Of a stretch of 64,000 nt of DNA, positions 32,131 to 43,770 are shown in pieces (positions within the stretch are counted from its first letter, which is position 1; each line of letters begins with the position of its first letter). The DNA comes from Apoderus coryli (lineage: Eukaryota; Arthropoda; Insecta; Coleoptera; Attelabidae): positions 23,002,001-23,066,000 of the forward strand of contig OU452201.1 of assembly GCA_911728435.2 (NCBI GenBank), written 5' to 3'. The position numbers and the translations under genes were made by a program. A model generated the notes under the pieces. It worked only from the letters and a program-made list of their open reading frames with translations, was not told the origin of the DNA and did not search any database.

Positions 32131-35100
32131 TACCAGCAAAGAGATGTATAGGCGTTCTAATCTTAGTTTAAATTTATATAAAAAAACACAACTCGATATT
32201 CCTTTGTAATGTCAATACCGACCGCAGCCGTCCATAGGCGCACCCTTTTAACTTTTCTTAACAATACATTCCCTACGATATTTTAAAAATCCTTTATGTA
32301 TTAATAATTGTATGTTTTTTTGTATAAAATATATACTGTAATTTTTTTTGCCGCTCCTACACGGCAACATATAAAACTACCTTGAAAAAAACTGTTTTTG
32401 TTTTTAGAAGTTTAGACATAGATGCACACGTACCTATTCCGTGTTCCAACAGCAAGGAACATACATTTATTATAATTAATACTATTGTTAATACTTGATA
32501 TGCATATAAGTAGATACATTTATAATAATATGCTTCTGATATTATAAACTAACAACAAATTTTACTCACTTAGTCAGTGACATTTTCTATAGAACGTAAC
32601 ACATCTTAACTGATGATAAATATTTAAAAGAAGACGCTGGCTTTGCACATGTAAATCTTGCAGCTTAAACTCCCAACGTGTTCCGCTCGTGACGTATATC
32701 GGCCGTGTATGATACAGTGACTGCAAAAAGTTTCATCCACTTGAGGTTTTTTTTAAATTATTATGTAATTTGATAGATCTTCTTTCATTTTATTAATCTA
32801 AGAAAAACTATTGAACAGATCATGGTTACAATATTCTGCCACCGTGTTTTACTGTCGGACACAAATTTTCTTGTTTAAAATCCACATTAAGTCTTCGCCA
32901 TACCATATGATGTCCATCCGATTATATTTAGATTAATCTGAGAAATAACACTTTGCCAAAAATTATTTGTTTCATTCATATACTTATTTGCAAACTCTAA
33001 TCCTTTTTTTTTCGATCATTAACCCAATACTTTCTCCAGTCACAGTAGTTATTTTTATTACTGTCGGTATCGTTTTACATCCCATGGCAGGCATGATTTA
33101 TTATTCGTCTTATATACGAGGGAGAAATGCATCAAAAAACGCTGCATTCGATGCCATTTTATAAAGTAAAGAGGCATGGGAACGGATATGCCCGATATAA
33201 TCGTTAAATTTATATATTTTACATTGACTTTGGATAGACTATACAACGATACACTCCCCACAAGGCACACACTTGTATAGGTATCGCCAGCAGTAGAGAT
33301 ACAAAAAATATAAAATAATAGAAAATTCAATAGGCTAGAGTGAGTCCATTTCATTCTTCTGCCAGCATCATAGCATAAGCAAAAATACCTATAGATAATT
33401 TGTTTCCGTGAAGATAATAAAGTAGAAATACTTTTTTGGCATAGCGGACAACATTACTTTAGAAATAATTTCGTTTAAATGATCACGACTATGGTGATGA
33501 TGATGATAAGAGCGAAATGAATTCGTCAGTATCTCTGTTGACCTATTCTTCATCAGTCTGATTGCACAGAATTAGATTAGGGGTCTGCTAATTTAAATAA
33601 ATTCCTATGTCGATTAAAGTGTTGGTGCATATTTAATAAACTATATTTCACAGACATAATATATTAATCCATTGCAACGACACAAAGTGCTTTATCTAGG
33701 TATTATCTGCAGCATATTTGGTTAGAGATTTGGGCATTGTTTCTCTACAATTTTGATGAAAATATAACTAGAATATAACGGAAGCTTGTTTATGTACGTA
33801 TTCGCAACAGCGCGGTTAACCAAACGCAATTTAGGCCGCGACAATCCCAGCACTAATACAAATTGGTTATATCAGCCGTTTCGCAGCCATTGTGATCTGG
33901 TGTACGCTATCTATCGAATTAAATACAACACATATATTGTGTGATTAAAGCTTCTGTTGTTGTTATATGCGGAAATCTAAAAATTGCAATGCGTGATTAT
34001 TTGCTTTTTAGAACCGAAAATGTATCGAGCTCGAAAAAATAGTTATTATTTTGTGCTGAAATAATATTTTTTGCAATTAACGCTTATACTAATATTTATT
34101 TTCTTTTAGTATTCCAGATTGAACAGAATATTCTAATAATATCTATGAATATAGGTACCTACAGAATAGCTAAACAAATAAGTATGTGTTATAATATCCA
34201 AATGTTCATTTATGGGGTCTTTGTAGAATCGTAATGAAAATATGATGATCCTAGAGTAATAATAATAATAATTGCATTATTGCTCAAAGTTAAAAGGCAG
34301 TCGGTATTGGTAAACTTATTAGTAGACCTAAATATAAAACCCAAAATCTTTAATGCACTCTGGATGATTGCGGAATATATGATAGTTAAAGTTGAAGCCA
34401 TTTTCTACAAAAACCTCGACGTCCCCGATCACAGAACACCTTTCCAAGCTCGCGCCATCAATATCATAATTATCTAATAATTATGTACATTCAGAAAGAA
34501 TACTAATGTTATATAGCTCAGTCCGAATGAATCCCAATATGCTATTCAAATTGTTACGGTTCGATTCAAGTTTTACGAGCGGTTTCAAATAAAGAAGAAC
34601 AAACAAAGAATATCAACTTGAATAATAACAGAATCATATTATTAAATGAAAGAAACAACAACTAAAATAAGCTTTATTAATCTGTATCAAAATAATGCAA
34701 AATTACTCACTATTATAATTTTGGATCACTTTTTATTTAAAAGAAAATATTTAATTGGTTGACCCTTTTGTCAATGATTCGTCGCAAACTTTATTAGAAA
34801 TAAAACGCATAATTTCGGACTAAAAACAACTAATTTAATAATTAAAACTAATTAAAGAAAATGAATAACAACAAGAAATAAATATGTATAAATAAAAGAA
34901 AAAGAATAAAACAATCAAGCGATAATGAAAATTTAAAAGAAAACCTTAGTCATTACTTGTACTACTCAAAATAGGAAAATTAATATAATTACGAATAATT
35001 ATATTAATTCCTATACGAAACTTTAATCACGAAAAAACTGAATTTATTACAATTACTAAAAGAAATAACTTTAAACTTTATATAAAAAAAACTGATTAAA

Positions 35101-35559
35101 ACAAAAAGGCCTTCAATTAAAAGAATATCAAAACTTACGGAATTTTATACAATTCACTACTTCAGAATAAAATGAAATGGACTTAATCTTTAAACAAAAA
35201 CTAGAAAATAATTCTTAACTGACAAATCTACTAAGTCCAAAAACAAATTAAAATATTTAATTTACCATTATATAATTAGAGAAAACACGACTTGACTGAA
35301 CCAAGGCTAGAACGGATCTCATCTTAAAGTCTTATTGCCTTTCCAGAATTGCCTCATAAAAGTCACATAGTAGGTAATACAGAATGAAAATAAGCCAATC
35401 AGAAAAAAGGACATTTACAATATATACCCAAATACATCTACAGGGTGAAAAAGATTCACAAAATAAGATACATTTTTATTTGTATGTCGACTTTAATAAA
35501 GATTCTTGATATTGGAGTTCGCGACTGGACAAAAACCCATTATTGTTTTATGCGTCCGT
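32131..35559. other. anonymous DNA, with a shared repeat and an A-rich block
   Basis: 33490-33620 resembles 56500-56640 (shared AATTCGTCAGTATCT and CAGTCTGATT). 34540-35440 is strikingly A-rich and T-poor on the plus strand, with no coding signature. No gene is supported. Confidence 0.4.
33490..33620 (+). repeat. dispersed repeat family Y, copy 1
   Basis: Shares ATAAGAGC, GAATTCGTCAGTATCT, TGACC, CAGTCTGATT and GGGTCTGCTAATTT-like blocks in order with 56500-56640. Divergent, non-coding. Confidence 0.5.
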
Positions 35560-38165
35560 TATATCCCAACTAGCAATTCGACATTCTTAAAGAACTAATA
35601 TATTTTATAATTATTTTATTGCCGCTTAGTAAAAACTTTTTTGTTCTTTAAAGGTTCGTTTGGTGATAAAACTGCTGTGTTAAACTTTTCTGTGAGAAAA
35701 ACTGTTTTAAGAACGTTTTTACAGCAAAATAATAAAATAGTTATAAAATATGAAATCGTAACAGTTTTATAAACGTTTATAAAATATTTTTTATAGGACG
35801 AATTTGTTCCGAATGATAATTGGTTTTAAAAGCATTTTGTAAAAGTACTAGTCTGGATTAACTTGTTCCTTTAAAAACAATTACAAAATTATTCTGTTAA
35901 AGTACGTTTCGTAATAATAAAATAGTTTTTTTATTGTCGTTATTAAGAGCGATTTGTTTGCTGCAGCAAATTTGTGCGCAAATTAATAATTACAAAATTG
36001 TTTTTTAGTTATTTTATTAAAAACAATAAAAAAATAAATATGTTGCCAATGCATATTTTATAAAATTAAAATGCTGTCATAAACATTACCTAGAACTAAT
36101 ATATAACATAGTCTTATTTATTTTCAACTGATATTTATTGTTATATCATACACAGGTTTAAAATGTCCAAACGAAAAGCAGTTGTGCATTTAATAGAAAA
36201 TTAATTACAATATTATAAATTATCAAAGGGAAAGCATTAGTGACTATAATAATGAGTAGGAAACTGTAATGGAATCTAATCAAATTAATGACAATTTATA
36301 AGACACCAAATATTTTGGAGACTGATAAATTCTCAGGAGGAATTATTACGAGATGGTGAGCGGGTAGCCGAAATAGAGAATTGGTGATCAATATCATGCT
36401 TCAAGCACAACAAGTGAGCTAGAAAAAAATGCAAAACTAAGAGAAAACATGGGCAGTATCAAATCATGTTCCGCATTTTTCCAGAAGAAGCTTTTTGCTA
36501 TACTCAATAAACGCATGCCAAATTTTCTACCTCAAGATCCTCGAACTCTCTTAAAGACACTCAACAAACCGTTTTAATAACGGCAGTTATAACATACATA
36601 CCTACATAACATAAACAAAGAGCTCAATTTAGGTTATGTTTAAATTACTCCCGTAAAAGCTAATAAGAGAGTAATTATAAAAGCATTTTGTTTTATAAGA
36701 ACACATTAAAAGCTTTTATAAAACATATTATATTAAAGTTTGTTTTGTAAAACTCTGTTTACTATTTTATTATTATTCCAATATTGCGACGATGCGACAC
36801 ACGGCGGCGACTCACACAAACATCAAAGTATCAAGCACGAATACTTCAAGTAGACAGGAGTAGACTTGATTAATTTGTATACATTTTATCTTATATATTT
36901 TTTGCAGCACCTTTTAATTAAATTTTGATTTTTTAGAGCATTTATATAAAAGCTTGTTTTAGTATGTTTCACTATTAATTTATTTTAAATAACGGCAAAG
37001 GATAACTAAATACATAAAACTTCAAGAAAAATACTTGTAATTAGCTTCATTATTCATTATCAAGCTTAGTGAAATATATACTTTTTTACACCATAACTGG
37101 TTTATAAAAAATTCTTCACGTTTACATAAAACACAGGTATCTACTTATATTTTGGCTAGTGTTCATATGATAGATATAAAAGAATCATATCATCATCATA
37201 TCATTCTTATGCTATCAAAGGGGTTTCAGGTAATATTAATTTTATATTACCCTTAAAATATAATGAGATTTACGTTTTTTAACGAATACACCCCTGTATA
37301 AAACAATTCTGCAGTTATTTTATAATAGCTATCTAAAGAGCATGTTGGGATAATTTTGTTTTATAAGCATCGTATAAGGAAGAAGCCATTTTTGGTTTCT
37401 TTAAATTGTTAGCCATGTTGACCAAACTTTTAAAATTAATATTTTTTATAATTTGTAAAATTATCTTAGCTAGTAAGGTATACAGAATCAGTCATTACAT
37501 AATGAAGGATATACCAAAAGATTATTTTCAACATTAAGTGACAATAAAAAAATTATTTTATATAATTTATAAAATCTAAATTCATTAATTTACATAATTC
37601 ACGAGGCGCATTAAAATTTTAGTAATAATATACAATATATTTAACAGTAAATTTTGTTTCGCAGCCAAATCTGCTCATGGGTGAATTTTATCTGACTTAT
37701 TTTATTATTCATTATTGGGTATTATAGCGTTTTATATTATTTTTACCTCCATGATTGTTCAGATTTTATTAATGTGTACCAACAACAATGCATAATAATT
37801 ATAAAATAATTTTGTATAAAAAGGTATTTTAAAAAAACGTTTTTATCCTTTAACTGTTGCCGCTGAGAGCAAAAATGTTGAAATTGAGGCTCTTATAAAA
37901 GATTTATAAAATATGTTTATAACAGTTTTATTTGATTTTTATTAAATATTTATAAACGTTCTAAAAACTATTGTATAATAGCAACAAGCAACATTTATAG
38001 AACCGTTAAAGAGTCGATTTGTTTTATAAATCTGCGCCTTTTTCGTGTTTATAAGGCGCGTAAGAACGTTGTGAAAATGTTTATAAAACAATGGGTGTTT
38101 TATAAAATATATTTTATAAATGTTCTTACAGCAATTAAAAAACTTAAATTGTTAGTTGGGATATA
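35560..38165. mobile_element. 2.6-kb TIR element rich in TTTATAAA motifs
   Basis: TATATCCCAACTAGCAATT (35560) and AATTGTTAGTTGGGATATA (ending 38165) are inverted with one mismatch. Between them, especially toward both ends, lie many copies of self-complementary TTTATAAA/TTTTATAA cores joined to ACGTTNT or GTTCTTA blocks. These are dense at 35600-35900 and 37850-38135. No complete transposase is present; a short frame at 36440-36575 is the only coding-like segment. I saw no clear target duplication, so the superfamily is unknown. Confidence 0.65.
36440..36575 (+). pseudogene. unidentified coding remnant inside TIR element
   Basis: Reads RENMGSIKSCSAFFQKKLFA then ILNKRMPNFLPQDPRTLLKT and LNKPF with a stop. 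The LPxDPRTLLKT phrase resembles a conserved segment I associate with uncharacterised insect proteins (DUF4806-like), but I cannot be sure. An earlier frame begins MSKRKAVVHLIEN at 36163 and stops at once. The two may be parts of one degraded gene. Confidence 0.35.
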
Positions 38166-38560
38166 TTATTGTGATATGGGAAACCGTGACGCCTTCCAAC
38201 TAGCTTTTGTATATAATAATAAATGTTCGACATTTAATTTACATGAAGTTATATCGATAGTTTTGAGTGTTTAGATCACGTGGTAACTATAACATCTGGT
38301 TATCTTTCCCAAGAGTTGGACAAAGAAAAATGACAAAAATCATATATTCTTGTTTACCTACTTGTAGTCGTATTTATTGCTTTGGTAAAACCTATTTCAA
38401 TAGAAGATAAGATAAATAGAAAACATACCCTTAAACTTTATGACGAAAAGGAGAGTTTAGAACATTTGTATACAATCTACTTAAATAATATTCCCAAACT
38501 AATATAAACTATAAAACCCAGACACAAATACAGGGTAGGACAAAAGTAAATTCCATTGCC
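38166..38560. other. anonymous DNA
   Basis: No feature recognised. Confidence 0.35.
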
Positions 38561-38569
38561 CGTCCGTCT

Positions 38570-38868
38570 TATTACAAAACTACGGAATAAGATCCGGGCT
38601 CCGACACATTTTAGGTTTTAAGTTTTTAATGCTGCTAGAATTACAGTATCAGTAAGCCCATCAACCGAAATCAGAGCACTGCCCAACGTTCACACTCATC
38701 ACTATCATAGTCATCAGAGACACTGTAAACACAGCTGAAACAGGAGGCAAAACAGTCAACTATGTCCTGAGGATCACTCAACTCCCGCTCGTTTAGAAAC
38801 ATGAACTCCGGAATTGATGAACTATTTGCCTTAGACCTAACAAACGGCCAAAACTGTTTAGGATCGGA
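38570..38868 (-). pseudogene. LINE ORF2 linker segment between endonuclease and RT
   Basis: The minus-strand frame 38671-38868 reads SDPKQFWPFVRSKANSSSIP, then FMFLNERELSDPQDIVDCFA and FSCVYSVSDDYDSD, ending with a stop. This is the well-conserved stretch before the RT of jockey-type LINEs (DPKxFWxFVRSK...LSDPQDIVDxFAxxFSSVY). A frame change continues as ISVDGLTDTVILAALKT and KPKMCRSPDLIP down to about 38570, the next expected block (PxKxxGPDxIP). Only this short internal piece survives. Confidence 0.8.
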
Positions 38869-41800
38869 TTAAGTCGTCCCTCAACCGAAATCGTATATTC
38901 GTTATATGTACGCCCGATTTTAAGTTTGATTAAAATTATACTGTATATTGCTAATAATTGCTTGCTTTGAAAACCCTGACCTTATATAGCAAAAGTCTTG
39001 TCTTTACAGTGGAAGTAAAAAGCTCGTTCGGAAACATTACGTTTAATATCTCTTAATTCGCAGGATTAGCATCAAAGAATATGCTACTTATTATCTACTT
39101 AATATTCACCTAGCTAAATCATTGTTAACGCCTTTCTGCCCGTGAGGCAAAATGTGCTGTTCTGTCTACTGGAAGTTTTCCTATTCTCCAACCACTCACA
39201 CACACATATACCAGGACTCTTCCAAGATTCAATCTTGATTACAATAAATTATCTCTCAACTTGTAAGTAAGGAGGTCTATGCGCTGCGTTAAATTAGTAT
39301 TTACGTGCATCTCTGTTTCTCGCTAGGTTTAAATAATGTCACTAACAGCTCTAAATTAAACTAGCTCTCTGTTTTATTTCAGCTGTTTAAACAACTCTTA
39401 TCTTATAGTGTAAATGAAATTTACAGTTTCTGCATTCAAAGATCTAAATAACAAAATATTTATTTATCTTGTGTCCAAGAAAACTCTTATTTAAATAACA
39501 AAATTCTAGAGTTTCCTAGGGTTCTGATATTTCGTTTTAGTTTGATTTAAATTCTTTACTTTCAAATTTGACAAATCCAGTATTAACCGACCAATGCGAC
39601 ATCTAAAATATCCTAAGTGGGAATAATCCTCAGATATGCACTATGAAGATGTAATAGTTAAATGTATAAAGTCCAAAATGTAGTTGTGAATAAAATTAAC
39701 ATAAGCATTAAATATATGACTTTGGTGACTGTTGCATGTAATATCAACCAGGGCAAATATTTAACTAGGTAAAAAAGTAACTTATTTTATGGTAAGACTA
39801 CCCAACCCAGCGAAGGGATTATATGAGCATTTTTTGCCTCGTTACATACAAGACTGGTTGAAAAATTAGTAGCAACATTTGCATTATTGTTAATTCTCAC
39901 ACTGACTACAAAATGTACATTACCGTACCTTCTAGAAGGGTAGCTCCAAGACTTCACTAAGGTGTGGCCTCAGCAACAAATTTTTACATCATAATCGTGC
40001 ACAATAAAATCCAAATGCAACTGATATCTTGCAACGATTCTCTAAGAGGTATTGATGACTGGAAAATAACACAATGGAGATATTCAGTACTCAAATCTCG
40101 CTTACCTAGTTCCAGTAATACAGAAGACCAAAATCACATCAAGGGCTGCGGTTTGGTAGCCAAATTCACGGTAACCAAAAAAAGCTACATCGTAAAATCT
40201 CTTCAAAATACTCTATTAAAACCCAAAACAATCCGCGTAAAATGAACTGGTAATTATTATCTTCTATTCACAAAGGGTAGAAAACGGATTTTCTACGTTT
40301 CAGGTACAAATTCTAACACCAATGGCAGATGCACAAAGTAGGGATAGTCATCAACAACTGTTTCGCGAAAGTCCTAAGCCGCAATCCATCGACCAATAAC
40401 GTGCGATCTTCAACACTCTTACCGCCAAAAGTTGGCCTTATCCAATCAAATTCTACGCGCTAAACCGTTATTAAATTGACAATTCCAATAAACTGCCACT
40501 AAAGAAATGTCAATCAACCTAGCCTGCCGCTAGACAAACATCCCACCAGTGAAGACACTGCTCTGTCAAATGGAGAGAGCTAACATATGCACGGCAAAAT
40601 ACAACATCGGTAAGTTGTGAAACGGAAGAAAATAAACACGAAACTTAGTATGACATAACTCACTAACACAGATGCCATTCACAACTCCTAAAGTAACTTC
40701 CATATAAAACGCCAACACATTATGTCCACTGACAGAAACAGACTATGTTACAATCACCATTAAGTAGCAAATTAAAATAAGCGAACTTCTTACAAAAGGG
40801 ACTCACTATCAAGTGAGGTGATACGAAATACCTATACAACGTGTGGTTTTTAGTCCAGATACCCTACACAAAGAAACTCAGCATAATTATAGCATTTGCC
40901 AAACTGAAACCTTAAACTAACATGTAGTTTCAACGCGAAGATACTACCGTCGTCATGCCCAATCGGAGTAAGAGTGTGTGATCCAGAACTTCCCACAGAG
41001 TGCGGAACTCGACATCGGCCACTCAGAGACATACAACTAGGTTATCGATCTCTATAAAAGATGGAATGAGACAAGCCTAAGTTGCACAGACCGTACTAAG
41101 CAGCGGAAAGCCTCGTTCATATGCCTTCCGATCGTATAGCATATAGTATATAGGACGTCTTTCACAGAGACAACCCTGATCCAAAAGTACAGATTGCCCC
41201 ACGACAGTACCTTCCCGTCGAACGAATTAACACAAAAATAATGAAAAGAAAACATACACCACAAGATAGGACAGAAAATGCAAATGGGGCCACTAGTCGA
41301 TTGTTCCAAAACAAAAACAGAAGACGGTTGTTCCTCCAAATGATACTGCCCCCGACCTCCTTGCCGACGATTCAGAGGATCTCAGGTGAAATTGCAGTAG
41401 CAGTATCCAGCTTCGCCGTCCGGTCTAATAGATAGAACCAGATCCTCAAATACTACCCTTCCAAGGAACCTCACCATTCAATGCAGACCTTAAGGATGCG
41501 GGAGCACCTGCAATTCGGAAGCCGATAAATCGGGAGAATAAACAAGGACTAGTGAACTATCAACTAAACAAAATAAATAAAAATGAAATATGACACATAA
41601 AAGAGGTAAGTCCAATCACTTAAATAATAACGCGTTACCGATGAATTGTATGCTAACGTTGTTAATTATTTACACAGGACAGAAGGTCGCCTGCTAAGCT
41701 TGGGAAGTCCCCGAAACACGGAACAACACCGGCTAATTAAAGTGGCCATCCATAAAGTTCATAAATAGCTATAGTATGAACCTAACTATAGCCCAAAATG

Positions 41801-43361
41801 CCAAAATAAACTACACTAACCATGGAAACTACAATCAAGTCGAAGGAAATTAGTTGACGCCCTTAGAAATTGTATACGAGGTCCATACAAAACAACTAGT
41901 ATGTAAGATAGTCAGATCTCAATAAAAATTACATATAATTATCCATTCTGTCGAATTTAGGGGAAGGTCAAGGATCTTTGATGGTAAAATCAATAATCAA
42001 AAAACCACACAGATCCGTACTCAGTATTTCACTCCCATAATAAATACAAGTAATTGTTGATAAAAGTATTATTTTATTTTAATAAAGCTAAAGATGTAAG
42101 GATAAATAACTACAATTTATATAAGGTGAGTGTTTTATTTGATTTTTAACTGTAGAATTTAAAAATATTTTTAACAATATTAGCAATAAATATATATTAT
42201 ACTTTAGCTGTCGTGGTACAAAAATGAACCGTTACATCTAGGTGTATACAATACCCGTTAATTTAAATTGTCACAACACAAGGCAAATATTACATGCTAT
42301 TGAAAATTTATTTAGTGCTTTAAAACATAATAAAAATACTCAGCAACGTGTTTCAGTAAGATGATTATTGCTAACAAAATAGATTATAGATTATTCACAT
42401 GGCTTTATCAATGAATGGTAAAGCTTCAACCTCAATTGTAGTACGAATATTAATTTCCCTCTGTCAGCCTCTAATTTACAGTGTGTGCCTGCATTGTTTG
42501 CAAGCGAAAAAAAAAAGAGTTCAAATCACCTAAAATATGAACGATAATCAGCGCAGATATAGCGTTTGTAGCGTTAACGGAAAATATTGCTATCGAATTT
42601 CATTCGGTAATATCAACAAATCTAAAATTATATTTCAAATTTTCTATGTAGTCTCATTTTTATTGTTGTTTTTTTTTTAATGTGCGCTATAAAGCAATTT
42701 TATTTATTGCACGTTTTCAATCAACAGATTTTTTTTGGCTGCATGTCGCTCAAACCTAAATTTATACAATTTTAGGTAACTAAAAGCCACGGTTTCAGGC
42801 TCAACGAATGCATGAACTGATTTACTCATATATCCGAAAATGTAAATACATTTGTATTTACATTTTCGGATCTCCTAAATAGGAGAATTAAATTGATAAA
42901 AATTGTTAACTAGGTATTGGTTGCGATAGAAAAAACTCGAATATTTTTACTCTATTTATTTGAAATCGTTTCCTTCTTGTTTTGTTTTCTCTTCGTGTAA
43001 TTGGTTTGTTAGTTAGGATTTGGAAATAAAAACCAAGAAAATGTTCAAATTTGTTTCTTGAAGAAATTAAATCTACCTTAAGAATGAAACATTGGACTGT
43101 TATCTACACAAAACATTGACAAAACAATAGAAATCTGCTAAAAACCAATGTAAAATGATAAAAATAGGATACCAAATATAACAATGATAGTATGTGCTGA
43201 TTCACTTTTTGCTTCCAATATTTATTTATATGCTTCAGAAAATATTCCTCTTATAACAAAAGCAACTTTTAAGGTCTTTTAAAAGCGATACTTACTCTAA
43301 ACTATCACATATTAGATATATAGGTATTTGTCTGCATTCATTCTTAACATTCAAAAAACAA
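38869..43361. other. anonymous DNA with an A/C-rich block at 39.8-41.9 kb
   Basis: From about 39.8 to 41.9 kb the plus strand is rich in A and C and GC content is above the local norm. Short frames such as 39964-40245 and MADAQSRDSHQQLFRESPKP (40323) look coding-like, but no family is recognised. 42.0-43.3 kb returns to ordinary AT-rich sequence. Confidence 0.4.
42833..42870. repeat. perfect 17-bp hairpin followed by a second small hairpin
   Basis: TCCGAAAATGTAAATAC (42833-42849) and GTATTTACATTTTCGGA (42854-42870) pair perfectly around ATTT. Directly after it, TCTCC and GGAGA pair around TAAATA (42871-42886). Confidence 0.85.
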
Positions 43362-43405
43362 AAAAGGAGATGTCAACCCCTTTTGTCGGGCATGAACTGT
43401 TCTGT
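43362..43405 (+). pseudogene. LINE RNase H segment, left of foldback insertion
   Basis: Reads KEMSTPFVGHELFC, part of the linker after RNase H in RNase-H-bearing LINEs (TPFxGPEPFC). The frame continues at 51409 (LFCSLGKHTYKEF) beyond the 8-kb element; the 9 bases CTGTTCTGT are duplicated. Confidence 0.75.
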
Positions 43406-43770
43406 ACCGGTGTGAAAATAGCAGCTAAAGATAGCAGCCAAAATATCCGAACAAGCACGAACGCCAGTAGCCTCGCACTATATGCGCGCGCACATCGTAT
43501 CGAGCCAGCGCTCATGACGGGCACGAACAACTTGCCACGTGGTAATAAACATATAATTTACAGACAAATAACTTATTTAAAAAATAATTCATAAAATTAA
43601 TAATGAAGTTAATATTTTGCAAAATATTGGACCAAAAGACAGTTTGAAGGTGGATGGTGAAAAAATATATTTTAATTTAAGCAAAACAGTATTGGGTAAC
43701 AAATTACGTACCCATTTGCATTAGTACAATAATTTAACTAAAAATTAGTGGAAGTGACGTAATAGGGCGT
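43406..43770 (+). repeat. outer unique part of left arm
   Basis: Mirrors 51045-51408 almost base for base; one clear difference is GCGCACATCG here against GCGCAAATCG in the other arm. It contains a chance open frame that therefore occurs twice (once per arm); I do not regard it as a gene. Confidence 0.9.

Noticed and set aside
34540..35440. Solo LTR beginning TGTTACGGTTCG
   Set aside because: The A-rich block is suggestive, but I could not find a matching end or target duplication.
41052..41339. 95-codon minus-strand protein
   Set aside because: Cysteine- and phenylalanine-rich chance frame in the A/C-rich block; no domain.
43388..43594. Conserved small protein encoded in both arms of the foldback (also 51220-51402)
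   Set aside because: The frames are the same only because the arms are inverted copies; composition and position give no sign of selection on a protein.
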